DNA of 64,000 bases from Bacteroidales bacterium (GCA_017549765.1 JAFYNM010000003.1:124001-188000), one strand, 5' to 3'; positions 43,408 through 53,113 are shown, numbered from the stretch's first letter. A program made the numbers and translations. Notes: generated by a model from the sequence alone, not told the origin.

Positions 43408-43988
43408 TATGCTTCAGGAGCCTCTTCAACAACCGGAGCTTCTTCAGCGGCGGGAGCTTCTTCCACAGCGGCTTCAGCAGCAGCAGCGGCAGCTTCTTCC
43501 TCAGCCTTCTTAGCGGCTTCAGCAGCGATTTCAGCGTTGCGAGCAGCGATCTTGGCAGACATAGCTTCTTTCACTTTCGTTTCAGCAGCCAGTCTCTCTT
43601 TTCTGATGTTGCGGGCTGTCTCGGCATCCTGACGAACGATGTTGTTCAGCTTGCTGGCTTTCTCTTCTTTCCACTGGTTGAATTTGGATTCAGCCTGGGC
43701 CTCGGAGATAGCGCCCTTGGCGATACCACCTCTAAGGTGTTTCATCAAATAGACACCTTCTCTTTTAAGAATCGCACGGGCGGTGTCAGAAGGAGTAGCA
43801 CCGTTTTCCAGCCAATACAAAGCGCGATCAAAGTTAATGTTGAGGGTTGCAGGATTGGTCAGTGGGTTATAGGTGCCCAGATCTTCAATAAAACGTCCGT
43901 CACGTGGTGCACGACCATCCGCAATTACAAGGTGATAAAAAGGTTGATTCTTTTTACCTCTTCTCTGTAATCTGATTCTTGTTGCCAT
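43407..43988 (-). CDS. rpsP: 30S ribosomal protein S16 with long Ala/Glu-rich extension
   Basis: The first 85 residues are a canonical S16 (RIRLQRRGKKNQPFYHLVIADGRAPRDGRFIEDLGTYNP region). The protein is 193 residues, more than twice E. coli S16 (82). The added C-terminal part has a coiled helical stretch and ends in an Ala/Glu-rich repeat (EEAAAAAAEAAVEEAPAAEEAP). Such extensions are common in Bacteroidota S16; the role is unknown. First gene of rpsP-rimM. Confidence 0.95.
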   Translation of the reverse strand: MATRIRLQRRGKKNQPFYHLVIADGRAPRDGRFIEDLGTYNPLTNPATLNINFDRALYWLENGATPSDTARAILKREGVYLMKHLRGGIAKGAISEAQAESKFNQWKEEKASKLNNIVRQDAETARNIRKERLAAETKVKEAMSAKIAARNAEIAAEAAKKAEEEAAAAAAEAAVEEAPAAEEAPVVEEAPEA

Positions 43989-44023
43989 AATTTATTGATA
44001 TTTGTGTGTAAAAAATTTGGACG

Positions 44024-44032
44024 GCAAAAATA
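44024..44032 (-). promoter_or_regulatory. -7 promoter element for rpsP-rimM
   Basis: TATTTTTGC on the minus strand, 35 nt before ATG 43988. Confidence 0.6.
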
Positions 44033-44175
44033 CAAAATTATCTGATTTTCACAACACGCTTATTCATTCTTCTCCACAAATATATCTCTTTAATTATCAG
44101 ATCTTTGCGAGAATACCTCTCCACAAGGGCATCTTGAATGGATGTCAACAATTTCCTGTTTTATCGTATTTTTTG

Positions 44176-44184
44176 TATTTTTGC
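44176..44184 (+). promoter_or_regulatory. -7 promoter element for rimO-hydF
   Basis: TATTTTTGC, 22 nt before ATG 44207; it excludes the open frame's upstream start at 44138. Confidence 0.65.
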
Positions 44185-44206
44185 GCATCAAAAAGACAGA
44201 AGCGCT

Positions 44207-45484
44207 ATGACATTCAATATTATTACGCTGGGTTGTCCCAAGAACGTGGTGGATTCCGAAGTGATTGCCGCTCAGTTGCAGAAGCAAGGGCACCAGGTCA
44301 TCTATGAAAGTCCGGGAAAAAGTGATGTCGTCATCATCAACACTTGTGGTTTCATCGGTGATGCCCGGGAGGAGTCTGTCAACGAAATCCTGGAGCAGGT
44401 AGTGCGCAAGAAGCGCCGCCTAGTGAAGAAGATCTTCGTGGTAGGCTGTCTGGTGAAGCGATTCAAGCCAGATTTATTGGAGTCGGTGCCGGAGGTGGAC
44501 GGCTATTATGATTTCGCGGAGTTGTCGGAGTTGTTGCGTTCGGAAGACTTCCAGTTATTGCGTAGCACCGACCGTTTGCTTTCCACACCGCACCACTATG
44601 CCTATCTGAAGATTTCAGAGGGTTGTGACCATCAATGTTCCTACTGTTCCATCCCGCTCATCCGCGGCAAGCAGGTCTCCAAGCCCATACCCATGCTGGT
44701 GGAGGAGATGGAAAAGTTGGCAGCTCAAGGCGTAAAGGAGGTCATGTTGATCGCGCAGGACCTGACCTATTACGGGGTGGATCTGACGGGCAAGCAGGAG
44801 TTGGCGGCGTTGATGGAGGCATTGGCACAGGTCAAAGGCATTGAATGGATACGGCTGCACTACACCTATCCGCTCAACTTCCCGGTGGAGATCTTGGATG
44901 TCATGAACAAATATCCGCAGTATTGCCGTTACTTGGACATCCCCGTGCAGCATATCAGTGACGACATCTTGAAGAGCATGCGGCGTGGAGGCAGTTCCCG
45001 TTATATCCATCAGCTGATAGAGACCATCCGGGAGAAGGTGCCGGGCATCGCATTGCGCACCACCTTGATCACTGGTTATCCAGGGGAGACTCATGAGCAG
45101 CACCAAGAGTTGTTGGACTTCATCCGCAAGGCACAGTTTGAGCGTTTGGGCGCATTCACCTATTCGCAGGAAGAGCACACCCCGGCATACGACTTGGGCG
45201 ATCCCATCAAGAAGTCGGTCAAGACCAAACGATACAATGACATCATGCGGCTCCAGGAGGAGATCTCCTTGGCTTTCAACGAAGAAAAGGTGGACCAGAC
45301 CTTGAAGGTCATGGTGGATGCCGAGGAGGAGGACTACTATGTGGGCCGCACGGAGTTCGACTCCCCGGACGTGGACAACCTGGTATTCATCACCAAAGAG
45401 CAGCCGTTGGTAATTGGGGAATTCTATCCTGTCAGGATCACCGAGGCGGCTCCTTACGATCTTTTTGGCACTGTAGAGGCATGA
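44207..45484 (+). CDS. rimO: Ribosomal protein S12 methylthiotransferase RimO
   Basis: A 425-residue radical-SAM enzyme that methylthiolates an Asp of ribosomal protein S12. The N-terminal UPF0004 domain has cluster cysteines C10, C47 and C81; the radical-SAM motif CDHQCSYC gives C140, C144 and C147; a C-terminal TRAM domain ends the protein. LGCPKNVVDSE and the SEGCDHQC context distinguish RimO from MiaB. The stop overlaps the hydF start (ATGA). Confidence 0.93.
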   Translation: MTFNIITLGCPKNVVDSEVIAAQLQKQGHQVIYESPGKSDVVIINTCGFIGDAREESVNEILEQVVRKKRRLVKKIFVVGCLVKRFKPDLLESVPEVDGYYDFAELSELLRSEDFQLLRSTDRLLSTPHHYAYLKISEGCDHQCSYCSIPLIRGKQVSKPIPMLVEEMEKLAAQGVKEVMLIAQDLTYYGVDLTGKQELAALMEALAQVKGIEWIRLHYTYPLNFPVEILDVMNKYPQYCRYLDIPVQHISDDILKSMRRGGSSRYIHQLIETIREKVPGIALRTTLITGYPGETHEQHQELLDFIRKAQFERLGAFTYSQEEHTPAYDLGDPIKKSVKTKRYNDIMRLQEEISLAFNEEKVDQTLKVMVDAEEEDYYVGRTEFDSPDVDNLVFITKEQPLVIGEFYPVRITEAAPYDLFGTVEA

Positions 45485-46653
45485 AAGGAAGAGAGAACAA
45501 ACCGCACATCGGCATTTTTGGCCGCCGCAACAATGGCAAGAGCTCGCTCATCAACGCCATTGTAGGGCAGGACATTGCCATCGTGGATGCCCAGGCTGGC
45601 ACCACCACTGATCCTGTCAAGAAGTCGATTGAGATCTTTGGTATTGGGCCCGTGGTGCTCATCGACACTGCCGGCATTGATGACGAGGGCGTTGTCGGGC
45701 GCAAGCGCATCCAGAAGAGTCTGGAAGTCCTGAAACAGATAGACATGGCCTTGCTCGTCATTGCTGGACGCGCCTTTGGCGAGGCTGAAGAGCGGCTGGT
45801 CGAGCAGTTCGAGGAATACGCCATCCCTTTCATGGTCGTCAACAACAAATGCGACCTCGGCGAGGTCTCCGACAAGGCCATCCCCTATCCCGTCTGGGAT
45901 GTGAGTGCCAAAACGCATGCCGGCATTGACCGCATGATCGAGGGAATGGTCCAATTGATGCCTTCTTCGGCCTACATCTCGCACTCTCTGTTGGGCGACC
46001 TTGTTGAGGAGGGCGACACGGTAGTGTTAGTCACCCCCATCGACACCGAGGCGCCCGAGGGGCGTCTGATACTGCCGCAGGTACAGTTGATCCGCGACAT
46101 CTTGGATCACGATGCCGTGGCAGTGGTCTTGAAAGAAGACAAAGTGGCTGACTATCTTGTCCATCATGAAGCGCCCAAGTTAGTGGTCACCGACAGTCAG
46201 ATGTTCGGGCGCGTGTCGCAAATAGTGCCGGAGGAGATTCCGTTGACAGGATTCAGCATCGTGCTGGCGCATCACAAGGGTGACTTTGCGCACTATCTGG
46301 AGGGGACGCCGCATTTGGACCTGTTACAAGACGGCGACCGCATCCTTATGCTGGAGTCGTGCACGCACCGCACCTCATGTGACGACATCGGGCGGCACAA
46401 GCTGCCCCGTTGGATCATGCAGCACACGGGCAGACAATTGCATTTCGACTTTGTGGCGGGGCTGGACGAGATTCCCGACATCCGTCAATATGCTATGGTC
46501 ATCCAATGCGGCGGTTGTATGATTACACACCGGCAGTTGTTGAACAGACTGAAAACAGCGGTTGATCTCGGAATCCCCGTCAGCAACTACGGCATGGTCA
46601 TCGCCTATCTCAACGGCATCTTTGACCGTGCTATAAAACCATTTCTGAATTAG
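45481..46653 (+). CDS. hydF: [FeFe]-hydrogenase maturation GTPase HydF
   Basis: A 390-residue scaffold GTPase on which the diiron subcluster of [FeFe]-hydrogenase is assembled. The P-loop GRRNNGKSS is at residues 14-22, DTAG at 62-65 and NKCD at 122-125. The cluster-binding pattern CxH-x47-CxxC is complete (C293, H295, C343, C346). HydE, HydG and the hydrogenase are not in the window. It overlaps rimO upstream and the DUF59 gene downstream by 4 nt each. Confidence 0.94.
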   Translation: MKGRENKPHIGIFGRRNNGKSSLINAIVGQDIAIVDAQAGTTTDPVKKSIEIFGIGPVVLIDTAGIDDEGVVGRKRIQKSLEVLKQIDMALLVIAGRAFGEAEERLVEQFEEYAIPFMVVNNKCDLGEVSDKAIPYPVWDVSAKTHAGIDRMIEGMVQLMPSSAYISHSLLGDLVEEGDTVVLVTPIDTEAPEGRLILPQVQLIRDILDHDAVAVVLKEDKVADYLVHHEAPKLVVTDSQMFGRVSQIVPEEIPLTGFSIVLAHHKGDFAHYLEGTPHLDLLQDGDRILMLESCTHRTSCDDIGRHKLPRWIMQHTGRQLHFDFVAGLDEIPDIRQYAMVIQCGGCMITHRQLLNRLKTAVDLGIPVSNYGMVIAYLNGIFDRAIKPFLN

Positions 46654-46949
46654 AAGAGACCCAGTTCCACACGAGCGGCATCGGACATCATCGACATCTC
46701 CCAAGGGGGATCGAAGGTGATATCCACATCCACCTTGTTAACGTCCTTGACCATCTGCACGCGTGTCTGCACCTCCATAGGAAGGGACTCTGCCACAGGG
46801 CAATTAGGGGCAGTCAGTGTCATCAGGATATGGACATTGTTTTGGTCGTCCACGTCCAGTTTGTATATAAATCCCAGCTCCCAGATGTTCACTGGGATTT
46901 CGGGGTCGTAAATATCTTGCAGCACTTTGATTACTTCTTCTCTCACCAT
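46650..46949 (-). CDS. DUF59 / metal-sulfur cluster assembly factor
   Basis: A 99-residue MIP18-family protein similar to SufT/PaaD carriers that help mature iron-sulfur proteins. YDPEIPVNIWELGFIYKLDV near residue 14, then LTAPNCPVAESLP with the conserved Cys and VDITFDPPWEMSMMSD are diagnostic. It is the last gene of the minus-strand operon S41 protease, dnaG, YitT, DUF59 (3-nt gap to YitT) and overlaps the end of hydF. Confidence 0.88.
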   Translation of the reverse strand: MVREEVIKVLQDIYDPEIPVNIWELGFIYKLDVDDQNNVHILMTLTAPNCPVAESLPMEVQTRVQMVKDVNKVDVDITFDPPWEMSMMSDAARVELGLF

Positions 46950-46952
46950 AAT

Positions 46953-47882
46953 TTATTGTAATGCTTTCTCTTTTAAAGACATAAATCCATCTCCCAGCGT
47001 TTCAGACGCATCGAGGACGGAGATAAAGGCTTTAGGATCTATTTCGTGTACAAAATGAATCAATATCGGGAGTTGTTTCGGGGAGATGGAGGTGAAGATC
47101 ACCTTCTTCTCATCGTGATTATACATACCTTCACCGTTGAGATAGGTGCCGCCACGGTCGAGTTCGTCGAAGATATGCTGGCGGATCTCTTCATACTTGT
47201 CTGAGATGACAAGGACGGCCTTGTTGGAGGAGAAGCCCGCGATGACCTTGTCCATCACAATGCCGGTCACATAGATGACGAGCCAGGAGTACAATGGGAT
47301 GGTCCAGTCTTTGAAGACGGCGAGGGCTGCGAGCACGATGGTGGAATCGACGATCATGAGCAGGGTGCCCAGCGGGACATGTTTGACATACTTGCCGATG
47401 ATCATGGCGATGATATCGGTACCGCCGGAGGTGGCGCGGGTCTTGAAGATGAGGCCGAGGCCTAAGCCCACGAGCACGCCTCCGAAGAGGGCCAGGATAA
47501 AGGTAGCGGACGGGTCTGGAGTCATCGGGTCACCCGCCAACGCGATCAAGGGTGCATATCCGTAAATCTTCTCCCAGAGAGAGATGAAAGCCGGCAGGGT
47601 GATGACACCCACCAGCGTCTTCATGCCGAACTTAGGACCCAGCCACAGGGTGCCAATCAACAGTAGAGGGAGATCCAGACAGACACCGGACAAACCAATG
47701 GGGAAGTTGAAGACGTGGTGCAGGATGATGGCGATACCATAGACACCGCCAGGGGCCAGTTTCAACGGGGAGATGAAGACCACAAAGCCTATGGACATGA
47801 TGAAAGTGCCCACTACTATCAGCAGGTAGGTCTTCAGAATGTCTTTCCAATCGATTTGTTTCAAGTTCAATTTCTGTTTCAT
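46953..47882 (-). CDS. YitT family membrane protein (DUF161 + DUF2179), copy 3
   Basis: A 309-residue paralogue of the proteins at 14612 and 19449. Membrane region to about residue 225 (APGGVYGIAIILHHVFNFPIG, ATSGGTDIIAMIIGKY), then DUF2179 (RGGTYLNGEGMYNHDEKK near 248). It resembles copy 1 more than copy 2, sharing the extra loop before the second half of DUF161. It lies 7 nt after dnaG, inside the operon rather than behind its own promoter. Confidence 0.87.
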   Translation of the reverse strand: MKQKLNLKQIDWKDILKTYLLIVVGTFIMSIGFVVFISPLKLAPGGVYGIAIILHHVFNFPIGLSGVCLDLPLLLIGTLWLGPKFGMKTLVGVITLPAFISLWEKIYGYAPLIALAGDPMTPDPSATFILALFGGVLVGLGLGLIFKTRATSGGTDIIAMIIGKYVKHVPLGTLLMIVDSTIVLAALAVFKDWTIPLYSWLVIYVTGIVMDKVIAGFSSNKAVLVISDKYEEIRQHIFDELDRGGTYLNGEGMYNHDEKKVIFTSISPKQLPILIHFVHEIDPKAFISVLDASETLGDGFMSLKEKALQ

Positions 47883-47889
47883 AATTCTT

Positions 47890-49878
47890 TTAACTCGCAG
47901 TTCTGTTCAACAAAGTAGAGATAGTCTTCCGGGTCTGGAGCAGTTCGCACATGTACCCAAGAAGCAGTTCTGTATCAGCCTCTTCCAAATCGGGCTGTTT
48001 CAATTGAGATTCAATATAGCTGATGGTCTCTTCCACGATGCGGAGTTTCAGGTTCAACAGAACGTTCTGCACCTCTTGCTGAAGCAGCATCACATTGTCA
48101 TGAGTAGAGGAGACCAGGATTTCAAAGCGTTCTTTCCAGTTGGCACTCACCTTGGGGATTTCGGTAGGCAGGTTTTCCATCACAAAATTGCGCACCTCTT
48201 CATCTTCGCTCATCAGCAGTGCGCGTTGAATGGCGTTCTGGTCTTTGAGCAGTTCTGCGCTTTTGACGTAGCTATCGAAGGTACGGGCAAGGACCGGGCT
48301 TTTCAGGGTTATCTGGTCATTAAACAGTTCATCGCAAATATATTGGTCGATACGCACTGGCTGTTTCTCCCCGTCTTGTTCGATGTATATCTCATAGCAC
48401 CCATGTTGCAGCAGCAGTAACAGCAGATTTTTCTCCGACTCATAGAGTTTATTGTCATGGGTGGTCTCCTGTTTCGGGCTGGTGATGGTTATATGTGGGA
48501 AAGGATCAACAGCCTGCGAGGTTTCAGCGGGAGTGGAAGACGAGGAGCCTTTGGCAGAACGCATATTAGCCCACACCACCCTTCTAAGTTCGTTGTTAAG
48601 GGTCTCTTCCGGCAGGTTGAAGAGTCGGGAGCACTCCTTGACATAGAAGGCGCGGACGATATTGTCTTGGATGCCGGCGATAGACTTGAGCATGTCGCTG
48701 ACCATGGCGGCGCGTTTCACGGGGTCATGGCCTGCTTCTTCCGACAGAATCTGGGCTTTGAAGAGCAGAAAGTCGGTCGTGTTCTGTTCCAGATACTCTT
48801 TCAGTTCGCTGTCGCGGTGTTTCTTAGCAAAAGAGTCGGGGTCTTCGCCATCGGGCAGGAGGCAGACCTTGACATTCATGCCTTTGTTGAGCAAGAGGTC
48901 GATGCCGCGCAGGGAGGCCTTGATGCCAGCCCGGTCGCCGTCGTAAAGCACCGTGATGTTCTTACTCTGGCGGGAGAGGATGTGTATCTGTTCTTCCGTC
49001 AGGGAGGTACCGGAAGAGGCCACCACGTTCTCGATGCCCGACTCGAACATAGAGATCACATCGGTATATCCTTCCACGAGATAGATATTGTCGGCAGCGC
49101 GTATCGCCTTCTTCGCCAGATAGATATCGTAGAGGGTCTCGCGCTTGTGGTAGATCTCGTTCTCGGGAGAGTTGTAGTATTTGGCCGTCTTCTCATCCTT
49201 TTTGAGTACACGTCCGCCGAAGCCGATCACCTTGCCGGACACGTTATGGATGGGGAAGATAACGCGGCCGCGGTAGAAGTCGTAGAGCTTGCCGTTAGCG
49301 GTCTTATGGGTCAGGCCCAGCTTTAGCAGAAAATCCTCTTGATAGCCTTGTCTCAGCGCTTCTTTGGTGAAAGTGTCCCACGCCTCGGGGCAATAGCCCA
49401 GATGGAACTGTTCGATGGTACTGTCCTTGAAGCCGCGCTCCTTGAAATAGGACATGCCCATCAGCTGTCCCTCCTCGGTATTATGAAGTTGGTCAATGAA
49501 AAACTTCTCGGCAAATTCATTGACCAGATAGAGGCTCTCGCGTTCGGTGCGTTGCTCGCGTTCGACATCGGTCTCTGGCCGTTCATATTCAATGGTGATA
49601 CTGTATTTCTTGGCCAGGTATTCCAGGGCTTCAGGGTAGGTAATCTTCTCGTGTTCCATCAGGAAATTGATGGCATTGCCTTTGGCATCGCAAACGAAGC
49701 ACTTATAGATGCCCAGCCGTGGGGTGACGTGCATCGAGGGGTTTCGGTCGTCATGAAAGGGGCATATACCCACGTAGCCACTGCCTTGTCTCTTCAGGGA
49801 GACAAAGTCACCGACCACCTCCTCGATTTTCATGGAGGCATAGATCTCATCGATAGTCCGTTGAGAGATTTTTGCCAT
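47890..49878 (-). CDS. dnaG: DNA primase DnaG
   Basis: A 662-residue primase that makes RNA primers at the replication fork. The N-terminal zinc finger (C39, H42, C60, C63) is complete, RNA polymerase core blocks include GFGGRVLKKDEK, and the Toprim domain shows IYLVEGYTDVISMFESG and LYDGDRAGIKA. The C-terminal helicase-binding part is present but divergent. It lies 3 nt after the S41 protease gene rather than beside rpsU or rpoD. Confidence 0.95.
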   Translation of the reverse strand: MAKISQRTIDEIYASMKIEEVVGDFVSLKRQGSGYVGICPFHDDRNPSMHVTPRLGIYKCFVCDAKGNAINFLMEHEKITYPEALEYLAKKYSITIEYERPETDVEREQRTERESLYLVNEFAEKFFIDQLHNTEEGQLMGMSYFKERGFKDSTIEQFHLGYCPEAWDTFTKEALRQGYQEDFLLKLGLTHKTANGKLYDFYRGRVIFPIHNVSGKVIGFGGRVLKKDEKTAKYYNSPENEIYHKRETLYDIYLAKKAIRAADNIYLVEGYTDVISMFESGIENVVASSGTSLTEEQIHILSRQSKNITVLYDGDRAGIKASLRGIDLLLNKGMNVKVCLLPDGEDPDSFAKKHRDSELKEYLEQNTTDFLLFKAQILSEEAGHDPVKRAAMVSDMLKSIAGIQDNIVRAFYVKECSRLFNLPEETLNNELRRVVWANMRSAKGSSSSTPAETSQAVDPFPHITITSPKQETTHDNKLYESEKNLLLLLLQHGCYEIYIEQDGEKQPVRIDQYICDELFNDQITLKSPVLARTFDSYVKSAELLKDQNAIQRALLMSEDEEVRNFVMENLPTEIPKVSANWKERFEILVSSTHDNVMLLQQEVQNVLLNLKLRIVEETISYIESQLKQPDLEEADTELLLGYMCELLQTRKTISTLLNRTAS

Positions 49879-49881
49879 AGA

Positions 49882-51639
49882 CTATTTGGTATCTACCTTG
49901 AAACGTTTGAAGATTTTCTTGTCGCCCATCACCTCCACAGCCTTCAGGAAGGTCTCGTCGGTTTCCAGGAAGATGCGATAAGCCTCGCCATAGCCATAGA
50001 GACCGCGTGCAATCTCGAAGCGCATATAGTCTTTGATATATTCCGCGACGTGAGCTTCGTTACGCAGGCGCATAGCCTCGTTATAGTTCTTATCGACATA
50101 GTTTTGGAACATGGTGTCGAGGGTTTGGACATCGATATGGGCGGAGGTAAAGATCGAATCGAGCTTATCCTTATAGGTTTTGAGGAAGGCTTCGGCGTAG
50201 TTGGAGAACTTGAAGGCGGCGCTGTCTTTCACGCCCTCCTTCTTGGCAAACTCCATGAACTCGGCATATTGAGCATCTGAAATGGTGAAATTCATTTCAA
50301 AATCCTCGAAAGAGGGGTATTGTTTTTTCAGTCTTTCTCTATTCACCTCCAGGTAATCGGCGGTATAGGAACCGAAGATGCCTTTGCGGACGATCTCGTT
50401 ATAGAGGGTAGAATAGCGGGTCGTGTCCAGTGGGACGAAGATATCGGGCATGATGCCACCGCCGCCATAGACAACACGGCCTCTGGGGGTCTTGTATTTG
50501 AGAGAATCGGGGAAGCTGATGCTGTCAGCGGTATAGAGTTCGCCGTGGTTAGCGCGTTGTTGCAGGTCTTTGAAGTAGGAGTCGAGGCCGTCATCATAAG
50601 GTTTCTGGATACAGCGGCCCGTGGGGGTATAGTAGTGAGAGATGGTGAGGCGCACCTGGGAGCCGTCGGCCAGGTTAAGGGGTTTCTGGACGAGGCCCTT
50701 GCCAAAGGTACGGCGGCCGATGACGAGGCCGCGGTCCCAGTCTTGGACACAGCCGGAGGTGATCTCCGAAGCGGAGGCGGAGTTCTCGTCCACCAGCACG
50801 ATCAGTTTGCCCTCCTCAAAGACGCCTGCCTTGCCGGAGGTGAACTTCTCACCTGTTTTGCGGAAGTTGTCGGTATAGACGATCGTCTTGACACCCCCGA
50901 TAAACTGGTCACAGATCTCGAAGGCGGTGTTGAGGTAGCCGCCGCCGTTGCCGCGCAGATCGAGGATGAGGTCTTTCATGCCCTCCCCTTTCAGTTTGTT
51001 GATGGCTTTGACAAGTTCGTCTGTGGAGGTGGCGGCGAAACGTTCCAGCTTGACATAGCCCGTCGTCTCGTTGACCATAAAGCTCACGTTGATGCTATAC
51101 ATGGGGATGGCACCGCGGGTGATAGTGAAGTCCAGGATCTCGGGATTACGGCCACGGATGATGCCGACTTTCACTTTGGATCCTTTCTTGCCCCGGAGAT
51201 GTCTGCGCACCCAGTCGTTGGTGATATCATCGCCACAGGCAACGGTGTCGTCCACACGCACTATTTTGTCGCCAGCGATGAGGCCCACCTTTTCGGCAGG
51301 ACCGTCAATGATGACCTCCATCACGTTGATGGTGTCCTTGATCAGCTGGAAGGTGACGCCGATGCCGTCAAATGAGCCCTGTAACGGCTCGTTCATGGCA
51401 GCCACATCCTTTTTGGCGATATAGGAGGTATGGGGGTCCAGTTCTTTGAGCATCTCGACCACTGCCTTGTCCACCAGCGGGTCGAAGTCCACCGTATCCA
51501 CATACATGGTGTTGATGGAGTTCAGCAGCTGGTCCATCTTCGTTTTGTTGGGTTGGAAATTCTTATTGGGGTTTTGTGCTTGCAGGGAGCAAACAGTCAA
51601 CAGTGCAATTATCAATAAGATAAGGCTATTCTTACGCAT
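49882..51639 (-). CDS. S41-family C-terminal processing peptidase with PDZ domain
   Basis: A 585-residue exported serine protease. Signal peptide to residue 21, PDZ domain about 80-165 (QGSFDGIGVTFQLI, GPAEKVGLIAGDKI), and the S41 domain. The catalytic Ser lies in DENSASASE (residues 284-292) and the Lys is K314 in FGKGLVQ. A long C-terminal helical region follows. It is likely periplasmic. It heads the operon with dnaG. Confidence 0.9.
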   Translation of the reverse strand: MRKNSLILLIIALLTVCSLQAQNPNKNFQPNKTKMDQLLNSINTMYVDTVDFDPLVDKAVVEMLKELDPHTSYIAKKDVAAMNEPLQGSFDGIGVTFQLIKDTINVMEVIIDGPAEKVGLIAGDKIVRVDDTVACGDDITNDWVRRHLRGKKGSKVKVGIIRGRNPEILDFTITRGAIPMYSINVSFMVNETTGYVKLERFAATSTDELVKAINKLKGEGMKDLILDLRGNGGGYLNTAFEICDQFIGGVKTIVYTDNFRKTGEKFTSGKAGVFEEGKLIVLVDENSASASEITSGCVQDWDRGLVIGRRTFGKGLVQKPLNLADGSQVRLTISHYYTPTGRCIQKPYDDGLDSYFKDLQQRANHGELYTADSISFPDSLKYKTPRGRVVYGGGGIMPDIFVPLDTTRYSTLYNEIVRKGIFGSYTADYLEVNRERLKKQYPSFEDFEMNFTISDAQYAEFMEFAKKEGVKDSAAFKFSNYAEAFLKTYKDKLDSIFTSAHIDVQTLDTMFQNYVDKNYNEAMRLRNEAHVAEYIKDYMRFEIARGLYGYGEAYRIFLETDETFLKAVEVMGDKKIFKRFKVDTK

Positions 51640-51664
51640 TTTTTCAGTAATTAAGATTGAGTCG

Positions 51665-51673
51665 GCAAAGATA
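51665..51673 (-). promoter_or_regulatory. -7 promoter element for the S41 / dnaG / YitT / DUF59 operon
   Basis: TATCTTTGC on the minus strand, 25 nt before ATG 51639. Confidence 0.6.
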
Positions 51674-51702
51674 GTGATTTTCCTAAAAAGTTTAATTCCA
51701 TG

Positions 51703-53055
51703 TTATCCCACGATGCCTGAGATAATGATCACCACCAGGGCGGCGGGAGCGATATAACGGAGGATGATATAATAGAGCTCGAAGGCCTTGCATTTAAGGG
51801 TTCCGCCATTGGAAAGTTCGTCTTTGACCTCCACTTTGGGGAAGCACCAACCGAGGAAGATGGTCATCAGCAGTGCGCCGATAGGCATCAAATAGGAGGC
51901 GGTGATCAGGTCGAAGAGGTCGAAGATGGTACGGTTGAGGAGCGTCACATTTTTCAGAGGGCCGAAGGAAAGGGTGCAGAAGGCGCCCACCGCGAAGACG
52001 AGCAAAGTGCTGACGGCGGAGGCGGTAGAGCGTTTCCAGTGGAGCTCTTCCACGGCGAAGGCCACGATGATCTCCAGCAGTGAGATGGTGGAGGTGAGGG
52101 CCGCGATGCCGAGGAGCAGGAAGAAGATGACAGCGAAGAGGGTGCCGGCCGGCATATTGTTGAAGACGTTGGGCAGGACCACATAGACCAGTTCAGGGCC
52201 GCTGGCGGGGTTCATGCCGAAGGCGAAGACGGCGGGGAAGATGACCACGCCGGCGAGGATAGCCACGAGCAAGTCGCAGAGGGCTATCCAGATGCTGGTC
52301 TTGAAGAGGCGGTCCTCCTTGCGGATATAGGAGCCGTAGGTCACCATGGCGCCCATGCCGATGCTGAGGGAAAAGAACGACTGTCCGAGGGCGGAGAGCA
52401 CGCTCTGTCCTGTCAGTTTGCTGAAATCGGGTTTGAAGAGGAAGCGCATGCCCTCGCTGGAGCCGGAGAGCGTAAGGGAGCGGACACACATGAGGATGAG
52501 CAACAGGAAGAGGATAGGCATCAGGATCTTACCCACCTTCTCGATGCCTTTCTGCACGCCCATGGTGATGACAAGACCTGTCAGCACAAGGAAGAGCAGC
52601 TGATAGAACAGCGGCCAGAAGGAGCCCTGGGTAAAGGTGGAGAAGGTGTCGGCCACGGCGGCGGGTTCGAGACCTGCCAATTTTCCGCTGAAGGCCATCA
52701 CGATATAGTTGAGGGTCCAGCCAGCCACCACGCTATAGAAGGCATAGATGAGGAATGCTGCCAAGATGCCGAAGACGCCAAGGAGAACCCAGCCTTTCCG
52801 GCCACCGCTCAGCGACCTGTATGCGCCCACGACGTTGCGTTGCGAGCGACGGCCGATGATGAACTCCGTCATCATCAAAGGGATGCCGATCAGCAGCACG
52901 AAAAGGATATAGACGAGCAGGAAGGCGCCGCCACCATTCTGTCCCAGCATATAGGGAAAACGCCAGATGTTGCCCAATCCGACCGCTCCGCCGGCAGCAG
53001 CCAGAATAGCACCCACATTAGAGGTGAATCCTCTTGAAGTATTGTCTGAAGCCAT
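51703..53055 (-). CDS. Sodium-dependent transporter of the neurotransmitter:sodium symporter family
   Basis: A 450-residue inner-membrane protein of the LeuT/MhsT-type NSS family, importing an amino acid with sodium. The first unwound helix GAILAAAGGAVGLGNIWRFP near residue 14 carries the sodium and substrate site. Eleven to twelve segments are predicted. Substrate is not evident. Confidence 0.92.
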   Translation of the reverse strand: MASDNTSRGFTSNVGAILAAAGGAVGLGNIWRFPYMLGQNGGGAFLLVYILFVLLIGIPLMMTEFIIGRRSQRNVVGAYRSLSGGRKGWVLLGVFGILAAFLIYAFYSVVAGWTLNYIVMAFSGKLAGLEPAAVADTFSTFTQGSFWPLFYQLLFLVLTGLVITMGVQKGIEKVGKILMPILFLLLILMCVRSLTLSGSSEGMRFLFKPDFSKLTGQSVLSALGQSFFSLSIGMGAMVTYGSYIRKEDRLFKTSIWIALCDLLVAILAGVVIFPAVFAFGMNPASGPELVYVVLPNVFNNMPAGTLFAVIFFLLLGIAALTSTISLLEIIVAFAVEELHWKRSTASAVSTLLVFAVGAFCTLSFGPLKNVTLLNRTIFDLFDLITASYLMPIGALLMTIFLGWCFPKVEVKDELSNGGTLKCKAFELYYIILRYIAPAALVVIIISGIVG

Positions 53056-53113
53056 ATTGATGTCTTTTGGAATAATAAAGAATCTTGTGATTACCGACTA
53101 TGAAATCGGAGGG

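Noticed and set aside
48457..49326. 289-codon and neighbouring 313-codon frames antisense to dnaG
   Set aside because: No family resemblance, and they cover the zinc-finger, polymerase and Toprim coding sequence of dnaG in reverse.
50320..51375. 351-codon open frame antisense to the S41 protease
   Set aside because: Composition-driven shadow frame; the S41 gene has signal peptide, PDZ domain and catalytic motifs over the same DNA.
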